DNA from: Fagopyrum homotropicum
Lineage: Eukaryota; Streptophyta; Magnoliopsida; Caryophyllales; Polygonaceae
Length of the DNA stretch: 64,000 bases
Reading direction: 5' to 3'
Assembly: GCA_033239125.1 (NCBI GenBank)
Contig: BSWB01000002.1
Coordinates: forward strand, 50,565,001-50,629,000
The position numbers and the translations under genes are program-made. Of this stretch, positions 1-11,192 are shown piece by piece. How positions within the stretch are numbered: position 1 is the stretch's first letter; each line of letters begins with the position of its first letter. The notes beneath the pieces were generated by a model. The model saw only the letters and a program-made list of their open reading frames with translations, did no database searches and was not told the DNA's origin.

Positions 1-2531
1 CCATCCAAGGGCCATCTTGTGCTCTCTTAGCACTTTTACCAACTTGTCCTCTTGACCGGTAGTCAACTTGTTGGAGATGATCACCGGCAAGGTATTGTGT
101 TCTCCAAGGAAAACGTACTTGAGATGTGATGGAAGGTCCTTCAATTCTATTTATGGTGCATGCACTATAGACGGAACAAGCTTCTCGCTTGGGGTTAGTA
201 AAGTGGGCCCAATGGCCAAATTGGAGATAGGTAGCCTTTTATGCCCGTCTAATTGGGCTAGGACCTCTTTCATGTTGGATGTTAATACATAATCTGCTTT
301 AAATCCATCAATGTCATGCTCAATTACATTTTTCATTTCATCAACATCAAAGTTATCAAAAACATCTTACACAAAAGGTTCAACAATGTCAATAGCACAT
401 AAAGAATGATCATCACTAGGAAATCTCATTGCATCATAGATGTCAAATTCCACTACTTCACCATCAAACTTCATTGTCAATTTGCCACTAACATAATCAA
501 TTTTGGTCCTAGCAGTTTTTAGAAATGGCCTACCTAACAGAATGGGCGCAGCATGTGAATCATTTTCCATATCCATTACAAAGAAATCAACAGGAAATAT
601 TAGGTTGTCTACCATTACTAACACATCTTCAATTATCCCTTTCGGGTACACATTAGATCTATCAGCAAGTTGTACTACAAACCTAGTTTCCATTAATGGC
701 CCAAGGCCAAGTGATTTGTAAATCGGATATGGTAAAACATTGATAGAAGCACCAAGATCAAGCATCGCTTTGTCAAAGCGGGTTTCCCCTATAACACAAG
801 GAATGCTTACCATGCCCGGATCGCTGCACTTCTTGGGCATTCTCCGTTGGAAAACAGCCGACACATGCTCACTTACTTGCACTTTTTGTTTCCCCTTCAG
901 CTTCTGATTCCTCTTGATAGTGCAAAGTTCCTTCAAAAAACGAGCATACTTAGGAATACTTTTCACCAACTTAAGGAGGGGAATGTTTACCTCGTATTTG
1001 GAGAAAGTCTCAAAGAGGTCTTTGTCCTCAATCGTTCTTCTCTTCTTTAGAGCCTCAAGAAAAGGAGCCGGTGGTTTCTCAGAGTACAGTGGTGGAAAGT
1101 TAGGCTGGATGTAAGAGTCCTTCTCAACAGAACCTTTTGTTGTGTTTTCCGCAGGGGCGTCAACTTGTATGCGCAGGGGCGGCTCAGGGGTTGTCACCGC
1201 AGGGGCGGGGACATCCAGCCGCAGGGGCGATGTTTGCTCTGTGTTGGGCGCAGTTGCAGTTGCAGGGGCGGCTGTGGGTGCGGTAAAATCGACAAAAGGT
1301 TTGCTTTGTGATTCTTTTGCTGGTTTTTGTTGGATTTGCTTCCCACTCCTTAATGTTAGGGCACTAACATTCTCCTTGGGGCTTATAAACGTCTGGGAAG
1401 GCAATCCTCCGGTAAGTATTGATTCGGTCCTTGAAATGGCTTCCGCCATTTGACCAGCCTGTTTTTCAAGGTTCTTGATGTTGGATTCTGTTGTTTGGAC
1501 ATGAGTAGCAAAGTGTTTAGTGAAAACCTGCAGCATATTTTCAGTTGTTTGATACTTACCTTGACGGGGTTGCTGTTGTTGGTTTTGTTGATCCCTCCAA
1601 CGAAAGTTTTGTTGGTCACGCCAGTTTGGCATGAAATTCTGTGCATAGGGATCGTTCCTAGGCCTTTGCTACTATAGTTGTCCATAACACATTGCGTTCA
1701 CCTCAGCATCGTCATCCTGGACTTGTGGACACATGCACGTTAGATGATATGGGTCAGCACAAACTTCACAAGCTTTGAGTTGTTGTGGGGTTCCCATAAG
1801 TGTTAGCCTCTTCACCATTTCCTTCAGCTCTGCGAGCTCAGTGGAGATCTCACTCTTCCCGGTATTCACAGCATGAACTCCTTTCTTGGACGGGGTTCTT
1901 CCAAAGTTCCGAGTTCCTTCCGCTAGTTCCTGTATCTTTTCCAAAGTAAGGTTAGGAGTAGAGTTCAGAATACTACCTCCGCAAGCCGCATCGATGATCC
2001 TCCTTCCATTGTCTAGCAAGCCATTATACAAGTACAAGACTAGATCTTGAGTTGAATATCCGTGAATAGAACAACTGGATCGGAGGCGTGCATACCTTTA
2101 GAAGTACTCATAAAGAGTTTCGTTCGCCTCTTGTTCGATGTTGTTTATAGCTTTCTTCAAGGAATTGGCCTTCTTGGCTGGGAAGTATTTCTCCAAAAAC
2201 GCCTTGTGAAGGTTCTCCCAAGTGTCGATGCTCCCGGATGGAAGGTGGTAATACCAATCATCCGCTGAATCTTTGAGTGTGAAGCCGAATGCCCTCATCT
2301 TGATTTGCTCTTCGGTAATGTTGGCCGGCTTCATGCTCACACACACGGTATGGAACTTCCCAAGGTGTTTGATGGGGTCTTCGCCACTTAGCCCATGGAA
2401 TGATGGAAGCAAGTGAATGAGACCTGGATTGAGCTCAAAATTGACTCCTTCCCCTAATGCCGGTATAGTGACCGCAAGGGGTTTTGAGCAAAGGTGGGTT
2501 GCGTGAGTTGACGAAGTGTACGGTCAGCCAT
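1..2531 (-). pseudogene. gag-protease-pre-RT of element A, broken
   Basis: The likely start is the ATG at 2531-2529 (MADRTLRQ). A one-base frameshift near 2480 follows. From about 2460 to position 1 everything lies in one frame, interrupted by TAA at 2098, paired TAG stops at 1672, TAA at 367 and TAA at 151. Landmarks are the Retrotrans_gag core (FHGLSGEDPIKHL, then WYYHLPSGSIDTWENL), a degenerate CxxC...H...C knuckle (CEVCADPYHLTC), the protease active site DLGASINVLP with the downstream ILLGRPFL, and the pre-RT spacer LPSHLKYVFLGE at about 1-140. The stretch at 1140-1300 encodes a Pro/Ala-rich linker built from five copies of the GCAGGGGCG motif in two frames. This was gag plus protease of the particle; it is not functional as read. 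Confidence 0.85.
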
Positions 2532-2604
2532 CTCTTGTTGAAGTTGTTGTTGTCTTCGTTGCCGGATGTGCGTCCTCTCGATTTCTGGATCAAAGGTAGC
2601 AAGA

Positions 2605-3679
2605 TTTGTGTTCCTTTTCTTTAAGTTATTATAACCCGTTATTACTTAAAGTTTACTGCTAGATTAAAGACCCGAACCCGGAACCTATTAATCTAACTTA
2701 TTTGCATGCACTTTAGAACTTAAGGTGATTAATCTCAAGTAATAGTAAAAACATGCAATTAGACAATGGAGATCAAGGAAACAAAAAGCATTACTGAATG
2801 AAAACTTATATTAAAGAAAACTTACAATCAAAGTAACAATGCAGCTTCAAACCAACCCAATGTAGCAAGGAAGTTAGCAACTCATTACAAAGGTAGCAAG
2901 ATAATCTAAATGGAAAAAGTGGATAATTGGTTGGCTAACAAGATGGATGATTCTAGCAATCAACCAAGGACTATTTATACTACAAAAGACACTAAAATAG
3001 GAGTAAATGGCCGGCCCAAAATAGTCACCTTTAATGCCATAAAGGTGGTGTAAACAGCCGGAGTAAAGCTTCTGACGTTAAACCGCAGGGGCGGCCTTCA
3101 GTTCCGCAGGGGCGGTGAAGGCAAAAACGCTTGATCTTCTTCATGGCCGCAGGGGTGGCTATGCAATTCCGCAGGGGCGGATCTTCAATGCTCTTCAAAT
3201 GCCTGACCTTTCAACTTCCTGCCGTTTCTGATGCCAAGCCGCCGGGGCGTCCCTATGTCAACGCAGGGGCGGTGACACAACCTTTTCATCTTCCAGCTTC
3301 CAGGTTGAGGTGCAGGCAGAGGCGCAGTGGAAGGCGCAGGGGCGCTGGTCTTCGTTTCTTCAAGTCAAGTCACCACAGGGGCGCCAAGGAGTGGCGCAGG
3401 GGCGGTCACACACTTCATGGCCGGCGCTGGCGAAGGCGCAAGGAGTTCTCCGGAGTAAGGCGTCACCCGCAGGGGCGGTGACAAGGCTCCGTTGGGGCGG
3501 TGAGGCAATAGAAGCTTTGCTTCGTGAACGATCTTCACTCCTAAATTCTTATAACTCCTTCCTTAGCTTCTTTTAGTCTTCTTCTTCTGGACTAAGGAGT
3601 TAGTAGCATAAACCGACACAAATGCCATAAAAAGACTCTAAAAAACTATCCTAAATGATAGTGATTCCATCACCTATCA
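2605..3679 (-). repeat. 5' LTR of element A (left end approximate)
   Basis: On the minus strand the LTR starts TGATAGGTGATGG at 3679, where homology to element B resumes on the other side. The end near 2605 is placed just upstream of the gag leader and is uncertain, because the second LTR is outside the window and I recognise no clear primer-binding site. No coding sequence. The part at 3083-3503 holds the G-rich motif array, listed separately. Confidence 0.55.
3083..3503. repeat. Array of about 12 CCGCAGGGGCGG-type motifs in the LTR of A
   Basis: Exact or near copies of GCAGGGGCG lie around 3083, 3102, 3148, 3170, 3262, 3335, 3376, 3395 and 3468. Degenerate forms lie around 3238, 3322 and 3491. 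Arms CCGC and GCGG make a partial inverted repeat around a purine core. Spacing is irregular (about 20-70 bp), so this is neither a tandem satellite nor a CRISPR array. Five more copies lie in the gag-protease linker at 1150-1275. Confidence 0.85.
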
Positions 3680-4439
3680 ACTTCCCAAAACCTATTTGTT
3701 TCTTTTTAACACTTTTAGCCAAGATCTCAACTTCACTTTCACTTGCTTTTCTTTGCTTGCTTCCAAATTCCCGGATAGGTAAAAGGGAGGAAAATATGTA
3801 TATGATGGGCTAAAGCATGATCAAGAAGAAGAAGAGAAGAGAATGAATTGCCTTAATCATCCCAAGAAGAATGTGATAGAACTCATCACGTGGTGTCGAC
3901 CTTCAAATTCAACATAATTTTGATAAAAACAAAGTATTAAACATGCTAAAACTTCAAACAAAGCATTTTGCAACTTAAACATATCATAAAACCTTTCGAG
4001 CATATAATGATTTCAAAACCAATCTGCAAACACAATCATCATTGAGGTCAAATCCAGAGAAGAAGCACAAAACGTTTCGAAAAACTCTCAGTTAAGAACT
4101 TGCCTCGGTCGAGGTGTTCTGGCGTCATCCGAGGTGTCTACCTCGTCCAGTCAAGAACACCCCGGTCGAGGTCATACATTTTTTTCAATCCAGTTTTCGA
4201 CGTTTTTTTCAAATAAAAACTCGTATGTATGCATGTAATGGCAGATAAACACATAAAGCCAAGTAAAGCAGAATAAGATCATAACTATCCGAAGAAGTCA
4301 TACAAACATACACATAAGGTCAAATAAATACATCCAAATACCCCATACTTGGGACACATTGTCCCAATGGGTCAAATAAAAGTCTAGACCGGACCTAGCT
4401 AAACTGCATAATAAAGGAAGAAAGAAAATCCATGCAGCT
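3680..4439 (-). other. 3' internal non-coding region of B1
   Basis: No reading frame is recognised. This is homologous, inverted, to 32590-33282 of B2. It contains a CCTCGGTCGAGG palindrome (4103-4114) with degenerate partners to about 4170. The conserved block TACCCCATACTTGGGACAC at about 4335 matches the sequence seen near the polypurine region of B2. Confidence 0.7.
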
Positions 4440-5837
4440 CTAATCCTCGTCAGCTGGTGGCGGTGGTGGATGTGGAATGTAGGGGTGTTGGGATAGATCA
4501 AAGGGGTAGCCCATCATCTACTGGTGTTGGATCTCCATCATACGTCTAGTATAGTGCTGACTCTCCAGCATCTGATGCGTCCAACTCTCAATATCTCGGC
4601 GCTGGTCCTCGAAATGCTCATGCATGTTGACGGTCAGGGTAGCGTAAGTGTTGACCATCTGGTCAGTGAGGTCATCAATCCTCTGGTGTGCCTCGGGATC
4701 TCTGAACATGCGACGGGATCTGCACTAAGGTGGTGGGTGTTTTGGTGTTGCCTCCTCCTCTGTCGCCTCGTCATCAAGGTCGACAACTGGTATACTAGGA
4801 CCGCCGGTATCAGTACCGGTCTCCATAGCAGCTCCTCCATCAAACTCCTCCTCATCATCAGCAACAGCATCTCTGGCATCCTACATGTAAGGAAACCAGG
4901 CAGAAGACCAGTACTGTCGGTCGAAAACTAAGAACTGAGATGACTAGAGAATGCCCTGTGGAGCCTTCGTCTCCCATGGCATAGCGACATACGGTGTGCT
5001 GAGACCACGAGAGATGAGAATACGCCTCGTGATCATCTCCAGAAGTCCAAGCGGCTTCGCAGCCGCAACAAGTGTACACGCAATCAGATCTAAACCCATG
5101 GCAGTAACAATATGGGCCACCAAGCCTCCGCAGCAGATATCTCCCTTGGACTTTCCCTTTATCCTGTGAAAGTCCTCAGCTAGCATAACGGCAAAATCCG
5201 GCACTCCCCCTGTAACCATGCAAAACAAACTCAAAAGCTCCCCTTGTCTGATCTTCTGGGGCGTCTCAGTACGCGCCAGAAGAGTCTCGCTGAATATCCC
5301 ATGTGCTAGGCGGAAAGCGAGGTGGAAAATGATGCGCTCTCTGGATTCTCCTGGTCTCCACCTATCACTATGCTCCACCACATGGGCTATCTCGCCCCAG
5401 AAATCTCGAGCTACGGCTCGGGAAGGAAATTCAGAGACGGTGGGGGTAGGGAAGCCAAAGATCTCCCTAAACTGGTCCATTAGTACGATATAGTTCCGGT
5501 TCAGCAACCGGTACTTGATGCTGCTGCGTTTTGGCACGTGAGTGACAGAACTCACAAACTCCATGGTCGGCTCTAATTAAGCCGGCGCTCGAATCTCCAT
5601 AAACTCCTCCAGTCCCGCCATGGATATCATCTTCCTCAAGTCTTCCGCCACGTGGAGGCACTCGAAGGCAGAAACGTCTAGAAAGCGCGGGGCAACAATA
5701 CGCCGCCCGCAAATACGATCAAAATTAGCCTAGTGATGCTTATGGATCACCGGGATCGTACGTTGTGATGCAAAAGAAGGAGAGGAACTACTGAGTCTAT
5801 CTCTCAAGACCAGCTGACGATTAGATCTGCTACTCAT
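4440..5837 (-). pseudogene. ATHILA ORF-1-like protein downstream of RNase H, six stops
   Basis: One continuous frame of 466 codons starts at the ATG at 5837 (MSSRSNRQ). It is interrupted by stops near 5730, 5577, 4944, 4880, 4723 and 4518; five of the six are TAG. The central part has VLMDQFREIFGFPTP, AVARDFWGEIA and FRLAHGIFSETLLAR, the pattern I know as the ATHILA ORF-1 family (Pfam PF03078 by recall). That ORF lies between pol and the 3' LTR, the usual place of envelope-like genes in Athila elements. The C-terminus is acidic, then a helical stretch (AHQRIDDLTDQMVNT), then proline-rich. Function is unknown. The excess of TAG fits C-to-T decay of CAG codons in methylated DNA (inference). Confidence 0.75.
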
Positions 5838-6647
5838 GATTTCTGACAGAAGAATACCTCGGTTGCTCTGACAATCACCTCGGCCGAGACACAGCCAACC
5901 GGACTGAGGCGAAGGCTGTTCGTTTGCAACTCTCAAATTTGCAAGTTATTTTCCACCAAACCACTACCAAATGCTTCCTAAGGGGTATTTATATCTTTTT
6001 CAACAAGAGACAGTGGCAACCACAGCCATATCTGTGCTAAATCAGTAGAGGGAGAAGAGTTAGGGTTTTTGGATAAAATACCTAGATTCTGCAGAATTGG
6101 AACGTTTTCCTTGCTGATTGATGCTTGGAAATCGATCCTCTTGCTTCCTCCGATGTAATCGAACCAAAAAACGCAAGAAACGAGCAAGATTTGAAGATTT
6201 GAGGGATAGGGCACGCCGCGGTCGAGGTTGGCTATGGGAGGGAAAATGAGGAGAGAGAGAAAACCGTCTCGCCTTTTATACCCTTCTCTGATTTTGATTT
6301 CACCTCGGTCGAGGTGGTCCCGACCAGACCGAGGTGTCTGACTGGATGTCAGACCTAGTCGCATCGGTTTCCTATGAATATCTTGGTCGAGGTGCTGTGA
6401 CAGCAACCGAGATGTGTCTTAGTCAAACTTTGTCTTCTCAATTCTCGAACTTCTGTCCTTCCAGTGTAGCTCCTGAGATGTAATCCTTCCTTAGAAAGTA
6501 CCTGGTTTCTGTCTAGAGGACGCAAAAAAAAAATTCAAAGCAAACTATCTAAAACTAAGCTAAAAAAAAGGGAAAAGAAAACAATACCTTGGGTTGCCTC
6601 CCAAGAAGCGCTTGATTTAAGGTCGCTAGCTGGACCGTACACCATCC
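5838..6647 (-). other. Non-coding spacer of B1 between RNase H and the ATHILA frame
   Basis: No supportable gene. Position 6301-6316 holds a complete CACCTCGGTCGAGGTG palindrome. Partial copies lie around 5857, 5878, 6218, 6337 and 6385. The block GGGTTGCCTCCCAAGAAGCG near 6591 resembles sequence commonly seen just 3' of pol in Athila-type elements. Integrase would be expected before it and is missing. Confidence 0.65.
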
Positions 6648-9600
6648 CTAAACATGTTGGAAGGTGTCCTCACCCCATACTTCACCTTCATCATGGGGTG
6701 AGATAAAGAAGTCTATCCAACGTTCCAACAAATGCAAGTGCTCATCGGGGAATGAATCATCTATGGGTAGGTCGTCCTTCTCAAGCAAGGAGGGAGGTAG
6801 TCGGCTGAGGTGATCCGCAAAATAATTCTCGGATCCTTTCTTATCGCGAATCTCTATGTCAAACTCTTGAAGCAAAAGAATCCAACGAATAAGACGCGGC
6901 TTTGAATCTTTCTTAGCGAGCAAGTAACGAATAGTTGCATGGTCAGTGTAAACAATAACCTTCGCTCCCACTAAGTAAGCGCGAAACTTCTCAAAAGCAT
7001 ATACAACCGCCAAGAGCTCCTTTTCGGTGGTGGCATAGTTCAGTTGAGCTTCATCTAACGTCTTGCTAGCATAGTAAATGGCGTTGGTCCGGCCATCCTT
7101 CTTTTGTCCAAGTACCGCTCATACGGCCACATCACTAGCGTTGCACATGATCTCAAAGGGAAAGGTCCAATCGGGAGGTTGAATGATGGGAGCGGTAATG
7201 AACGCTTACTTTATCCTGTAAAAAGCATCAAGGCATTCCTGCGAAAAGTCAAAAACAACATCCTTATTCAAAAGAATAGTGAGTGGTTTAGAGATTTTTG
7301 AGAAATCCTTGATGAACCTCCTGTAGAAACCTGCTTTCCCGAGAAAACTCCACACACCCTTAACTGAACAAGGGGGAGGAAGCTTCTCAATAGTCTCGAT
7401 CTTAGCTCGATCGACCTCAATACCTCGGTTGGAAACGAGGTGTCCTAGAACAATTCCTTCGCTAACCATAAAGTGACACTTCTCCCAATTAAGAACAAGA
7501 TTAGTGTCTTCACAATGTTGTAACACTAGAGAAAGGTTAGCCAAACAATTATAAAAGGAGGAACCATATACCGAAAAATCATCCATGAATAACTCCATGA
7601 TCTCCTCAATGTACTCGGAAAAGATAGCCATCATAAAACGCTGAAAGGTAGCGGGTGCATTACACAATCCGAATGGCATCCTCCTATAAGCGAATGTCCC
7701 CCATGGACAAGTGAAAGTGGTCTTCTCTTGATCATCCGGATTGATAGGAGTCTGAAATAAGCCACTATAACCATCTAGATAGCCAAAATGGGAGTGTTGA
7801 GCTAACCGTTCAAGCATTTAATCGATGAAGGGAAGCGGGAAGTGGTCCTTCCGAGTGGCCACGTTCAGCTTCCTGTAATCGATGTACATCCTCCAGCCCG
7901 TAACGGTTCTAGTTGGAATCAACTCGTTGTTCTTGTTTGTCACAACGGTCATTCCTCCTTTCTTTGGAACTACATGAACCGGGCTCACCCACTTGCTATC
8001 CGATATGGGAAATATGATACTTGCATCCAACAACTTAAGAATTTCCTTCTTCAGAACCTCTTTCATGATCGGATTTAACCATCTTTGAGGTTCCCATGAA
8101 GTCTTATAATCGTCCTCCATTAGTATCTTATGCATTCAAAAAGAAGGCTTAATACCAACGAGATCATCAATAATATAGCCTAAAGCCTTTCGATGTTTCC
8201 TCAAAACATGCATCAGTTTAGATAATTCAGTTTCAGAAAGGGAAGCACTAACGATAACGGGATAAGTAGAATCTGGACCAAGGAAAGCATACCTCAAGTG
8301 ACTAGGAAGTGGTTTAAGCTCCACGACTGGAGGTGCTTTCTGAGGGGGATCCGTGCCTTCTCCTTCCAGTGAAGTAGACTTAGATCGAAGAACTGGACTT
8401 TCAGAAGTCTCAGTTGACATCATCTCGCTTGTGACCTCGGTCAAGGCCCAAGGTGGTTGACCGAAATGTTCTTCAGATAAGAGCACCTCGCTTAGTCCAA
8501 CAACTTAAGAAGTTCCATTACCTCGGTCGAGGTACTGGAACTGGGACTTAAACCTAAATTTCTTCTCTTTTCCTGGATTAGTCTCTCAATATGAGCTCCT
8601 GGATCTGCTTCCAATGCTTTTAAGCTCCGTATATCTGCATCACAAGAAACATCTATACCTTCCTCTATTAAACTAAAACTAAGAACTCTTTCAAGAGGGT
8701 CATTAATAAGGATAGAGCTCACCATTTCCCTTGATTCTTCTTCATCATAGATGTTGAACATATCGTCCTCCAACGGCTCTCCTTTCATAGCAGCAAGCAA
8801 TGCAAACTCCACTTGATCTCCACCAATGTTGAATTTTAACTTGGCGTTCTTACATTCCATATTGCAACCCGAAGTTGCTAGAATTGGTCTCCCGAGAAAG
8901 ATAGGAACGGGATAATCTGCGGGAATGTCAAGTACAACAAAGTCAATAGGTAAGTAGAAATTACCTAACTTGACGGGAACGTCTTCCAAAATGCCCACGG
9001 GGTGGGTAATGGAGCGATCCGCCATGTATAGCCTTATCTTCACCGGCTTGGGCTCTCCAAGTCCGATTTTTTTCACATAGCTCCAGCGGGATGATACTCA
9101 CGCTGGCTCCTAGATCACACAATGCCTCATAAGTTACATCCCCAACTTGAATGGGAATGCAAAATGAACCGGGATCTCTCAATTTGGGTGGCATCTTCTC
9201 CTTCATGATTTGAATGAGCTCCGAAGACTTAGATGTCATCCTCACTTCTCCAAAATCTTCCAACTTCCTCTTTCTTGATAAATTCTCCTTCAGAAACTTC
9301 CCATAGGCGGGCATCCTTAAGATGACATCAAGGAAAGGAATGTTAATGTGTAGTTTATTCATTAGGTCTAGAAACTTACCAAAATTCTTGTCTAGATGTG
9401 TCCTCGCCCTTGACTGGGGGAATGGAAGTGGTGGTTTATAAGCAGGAGGTAGGACATAAACTTTAGATTTATCTTTCGCTTTCTGGGGCTCCACCTCGGC
9501 TGGCACCTCGACCGAAGTGTTTGTCTGGTCGTGGCTCAACCGAGGTACTGGATCTGCAGTTTTCAGTCCACTTCGTGTCGTTATTGCCATAATTTGTCCC

Positions 9601-9812
9601 TTAGGGTTGCTCTTTGTCCTTGCTGGGAGCTTCCTTAGATCTCCTGGCGCTTCATTCGCCTTGTTAAAGAATTGTTGCTCTAAGGCTTTTTGTGCCTTCG
9701 AAAATGAAGTCATCGATGTCTCCATAGCGTTGAGCTTGATCAAAATTGCCTCCTGCACTACATCCTTCTTATCTGGCTGGGACGAACTCGATCCAGGCTC
9801 CTGGCTTCTCAA
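6648..9812 (-). pseudogene. protease-RT-RNase H region of B1, integrase missing
   Basis: The gag C-terminal frame (9812-8961) reaches the protease site CDLGASVSIIP. It then shifts frame in a T run near 9070 into LYMADRSITHPVGILEDV and FLGRPILATSG. RT follows: SKWVSPVHVVPKKGG, IDYRKLN, then a stop near 7818, YLDGYSG, RRMPFGLCNAPATF and the catalytic box FMDDFSVYG near 7580. The RNase H part has YASKTLDEAQLNYATTEKE, VYTDHATIRYLL and ENYFADHLSR, ending in a stop at 6648. There are in-frame stops near 8489, 8136, 7818, 7206 and 7100. No HHCC or DDE integrase signature follows. The RT fold is well preserved but the copy cannot encode a full polyprotein. Confidence 0.87.
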
Positions 9813-9878
9813 TGGAGTAGAAGAAGAAGAAGAGGGGTTAAAAGCATTATTAGCATGATAATAAGGGTTACCGGGATT

Positions 9879-10978
9879 TTATTGATTAGATCTCCAATTG
9901 TTGATGTTGGAGTTTCTATTGTTGTTGTAATTGTTGTTCCGCGGCCCTTGATAGTTGTTTCTTCCTTGATATCCTCCATCTTGCTCCTTCTTCGTTTGAG
10001 CTACTAAAAGCTCCTTCAATGTCTTAACCTCATTGCTAAGCGAAGTGAGTTGAGCTCTATTTGATGATGTGTCCTGAAAGCTAACTCTCCTTGCCCCATT
10101 TTCCGTTCCTTGATAGGAGTACTTCTCCATATGTAAAGCTTGCTTTTCAGTGAATTCCAAAGCTTCATCTATCGGCATATCCATGAATGTGCCGTCTGAA
10201 AGTAGTTGGAGATTGAATTGAGTAGCTCCATCCAAACCCTTGAAATAAATTTTCAGCAACTCGATCTTTGGAATCCCATGATGTGGGCAATCCAATAGAA
10301 TATCCTTGAATCTCTCTCATGACTTGGACAAACTCTCCTTGTCCTTCATCATAAAAGCATTGATTTTTCCCCTCATTTCAACGGTCTTAGAGGGAGGAAA
10401 GAACTTAGTTAGAAACTCTGTCGTCATCTCTTCCCAAGTGTTGATTTTTCCATCCGGAAGAGATTGATACCAAGCAAGCGCCTTGTCTTTCAAGGAGAAA
10501 TAGAAAGGCCTCAACTTGTAGATGTTATTCTCCAATCTTGAAGGTCTCAAGGTCTCCATCAGAATCTCATAGTTTTGCAAATGCTGATGCGGAGACTCGC
10601 TCTTGCGGTCGAAGTTCATAATCATGCTCAGCTGGATCACCTAAGTTGACTCCTGGACGCCTCACTTGCTGATTGGGGTCCATCCTCTGTCCTAGGGTTT
10701 GTGGAACTCCAACAAAAAGAATATCTCGGATAGGCATCCGAGGTGGTAGGTGTACATCGGCCGGCGCAACATGAACTGGGTCTTGCCTCGGTCGAGGATA
10801 TGGGATCGGTCGAGGCATAAACTAGGACCTTAGAGCGGCCATATTTGCTTCAATTCCTTATGTTTTGGCACGAGTCTCTTTTCTCTCTCTCTCGCTACAA
10901 CTCTTCTCTATTGAGGCTTAGTTGTTTCAATGCCTCCTTCAATTCGGCTTCAAGATCACGATCGTCTTGATTGGCCAT
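9879..10978 (-). pseudogene. gag of B1, broken
   Basis: The start is placed at the ATG at 10978 (MANQDDRDLEAELKEA), matching B2 at 30916. A TAG follows in the same position as in B2. A frameshift in a GA-rich run, a second shared TAG (near 10822) and a frameshift near 10600 interrupt the frame. The capsid-like core has HQHLQNYEILMETLRP, KALAWYQSLPDGKINTWEEM and TKFFPPSKTVEMRGKINAF (10640-10317). An Asn-rich tail lies at 9990-9880. CCTCGGTCGAGG motifs are embedded near 10786 and encode a PRPR peptide. Stops also occur near 10317 and 9879. Confidence 0.82.
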
Positions 10979-11169
10979 CTTAGCTTCTTTTAATCTTCGC
11001 TTGTAAGTTTTTCTGGTTCGGGATCGTAAGGAACGATTTCCTTTCTAGCACGAGTTCTTCGCATAAACCTAAGGAAAGATCCTGTGAAAAACACTCAAGT
11101 AGAGTAATCAAATGCAACAAGGGCAATTGCCCTGAAAGACTACCGAAACCGGCTTGGTCTAGACCAAGT

Positions 11170-11186
11170 CCCCGACAACGGCGCCA
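11170..11186 (-). promoter_or_regulatory. Primer-binding site of B1 (tRNA-Asp type)
   Basis: The minus strand reads TGGCGCCGTTGTCGGGG, six bases inside the LTR end. Complementarity to the 3' end of plant tRNA-Asp is the usual priming for Athila elements. One base differs from the copy at 38989. Confidence 0.8.
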
Positions 11187-11192
11187 AAAACT

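Larger units (their letters stand above)
1..3679 (-). mobile_element. Ty3/gypsy LTR retrotransposon A, 5' part (continues off the left edge)
   Basis: Reading right to left, this holds an LTR (about 2605-3679), a gag start at 2531, a gag-protease frame and the spacer that precedes reverse transcriptase; RT itself lies beyond position 1. The gag and DLGAS-type protease resemble non-chromodomain Ty3/gypsy elements of the Athila/Tat group (family knowledge). The right boundary is inferred from a CA end at 3678-3679, directly followed by sequence homologous to element B (compare the other strand at 34846-34870). A is therefore inserted in the 3' internal region of B1. It carries its own repeated motif, CCGCAGGGGCGG. 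The left LTR and target duplication cannot be checked here. Confidence 0.85.

Noticed and set aside
3083..3503. CRISPR-like array of regularly repeated short motifs
   Set aside because: The repeats are only 9-12 bp, imperfect and irregularly spaced, lie within a plant LTR, and recur inside gag coding DNA. There are no cas genes and the genome is eukaryotic.
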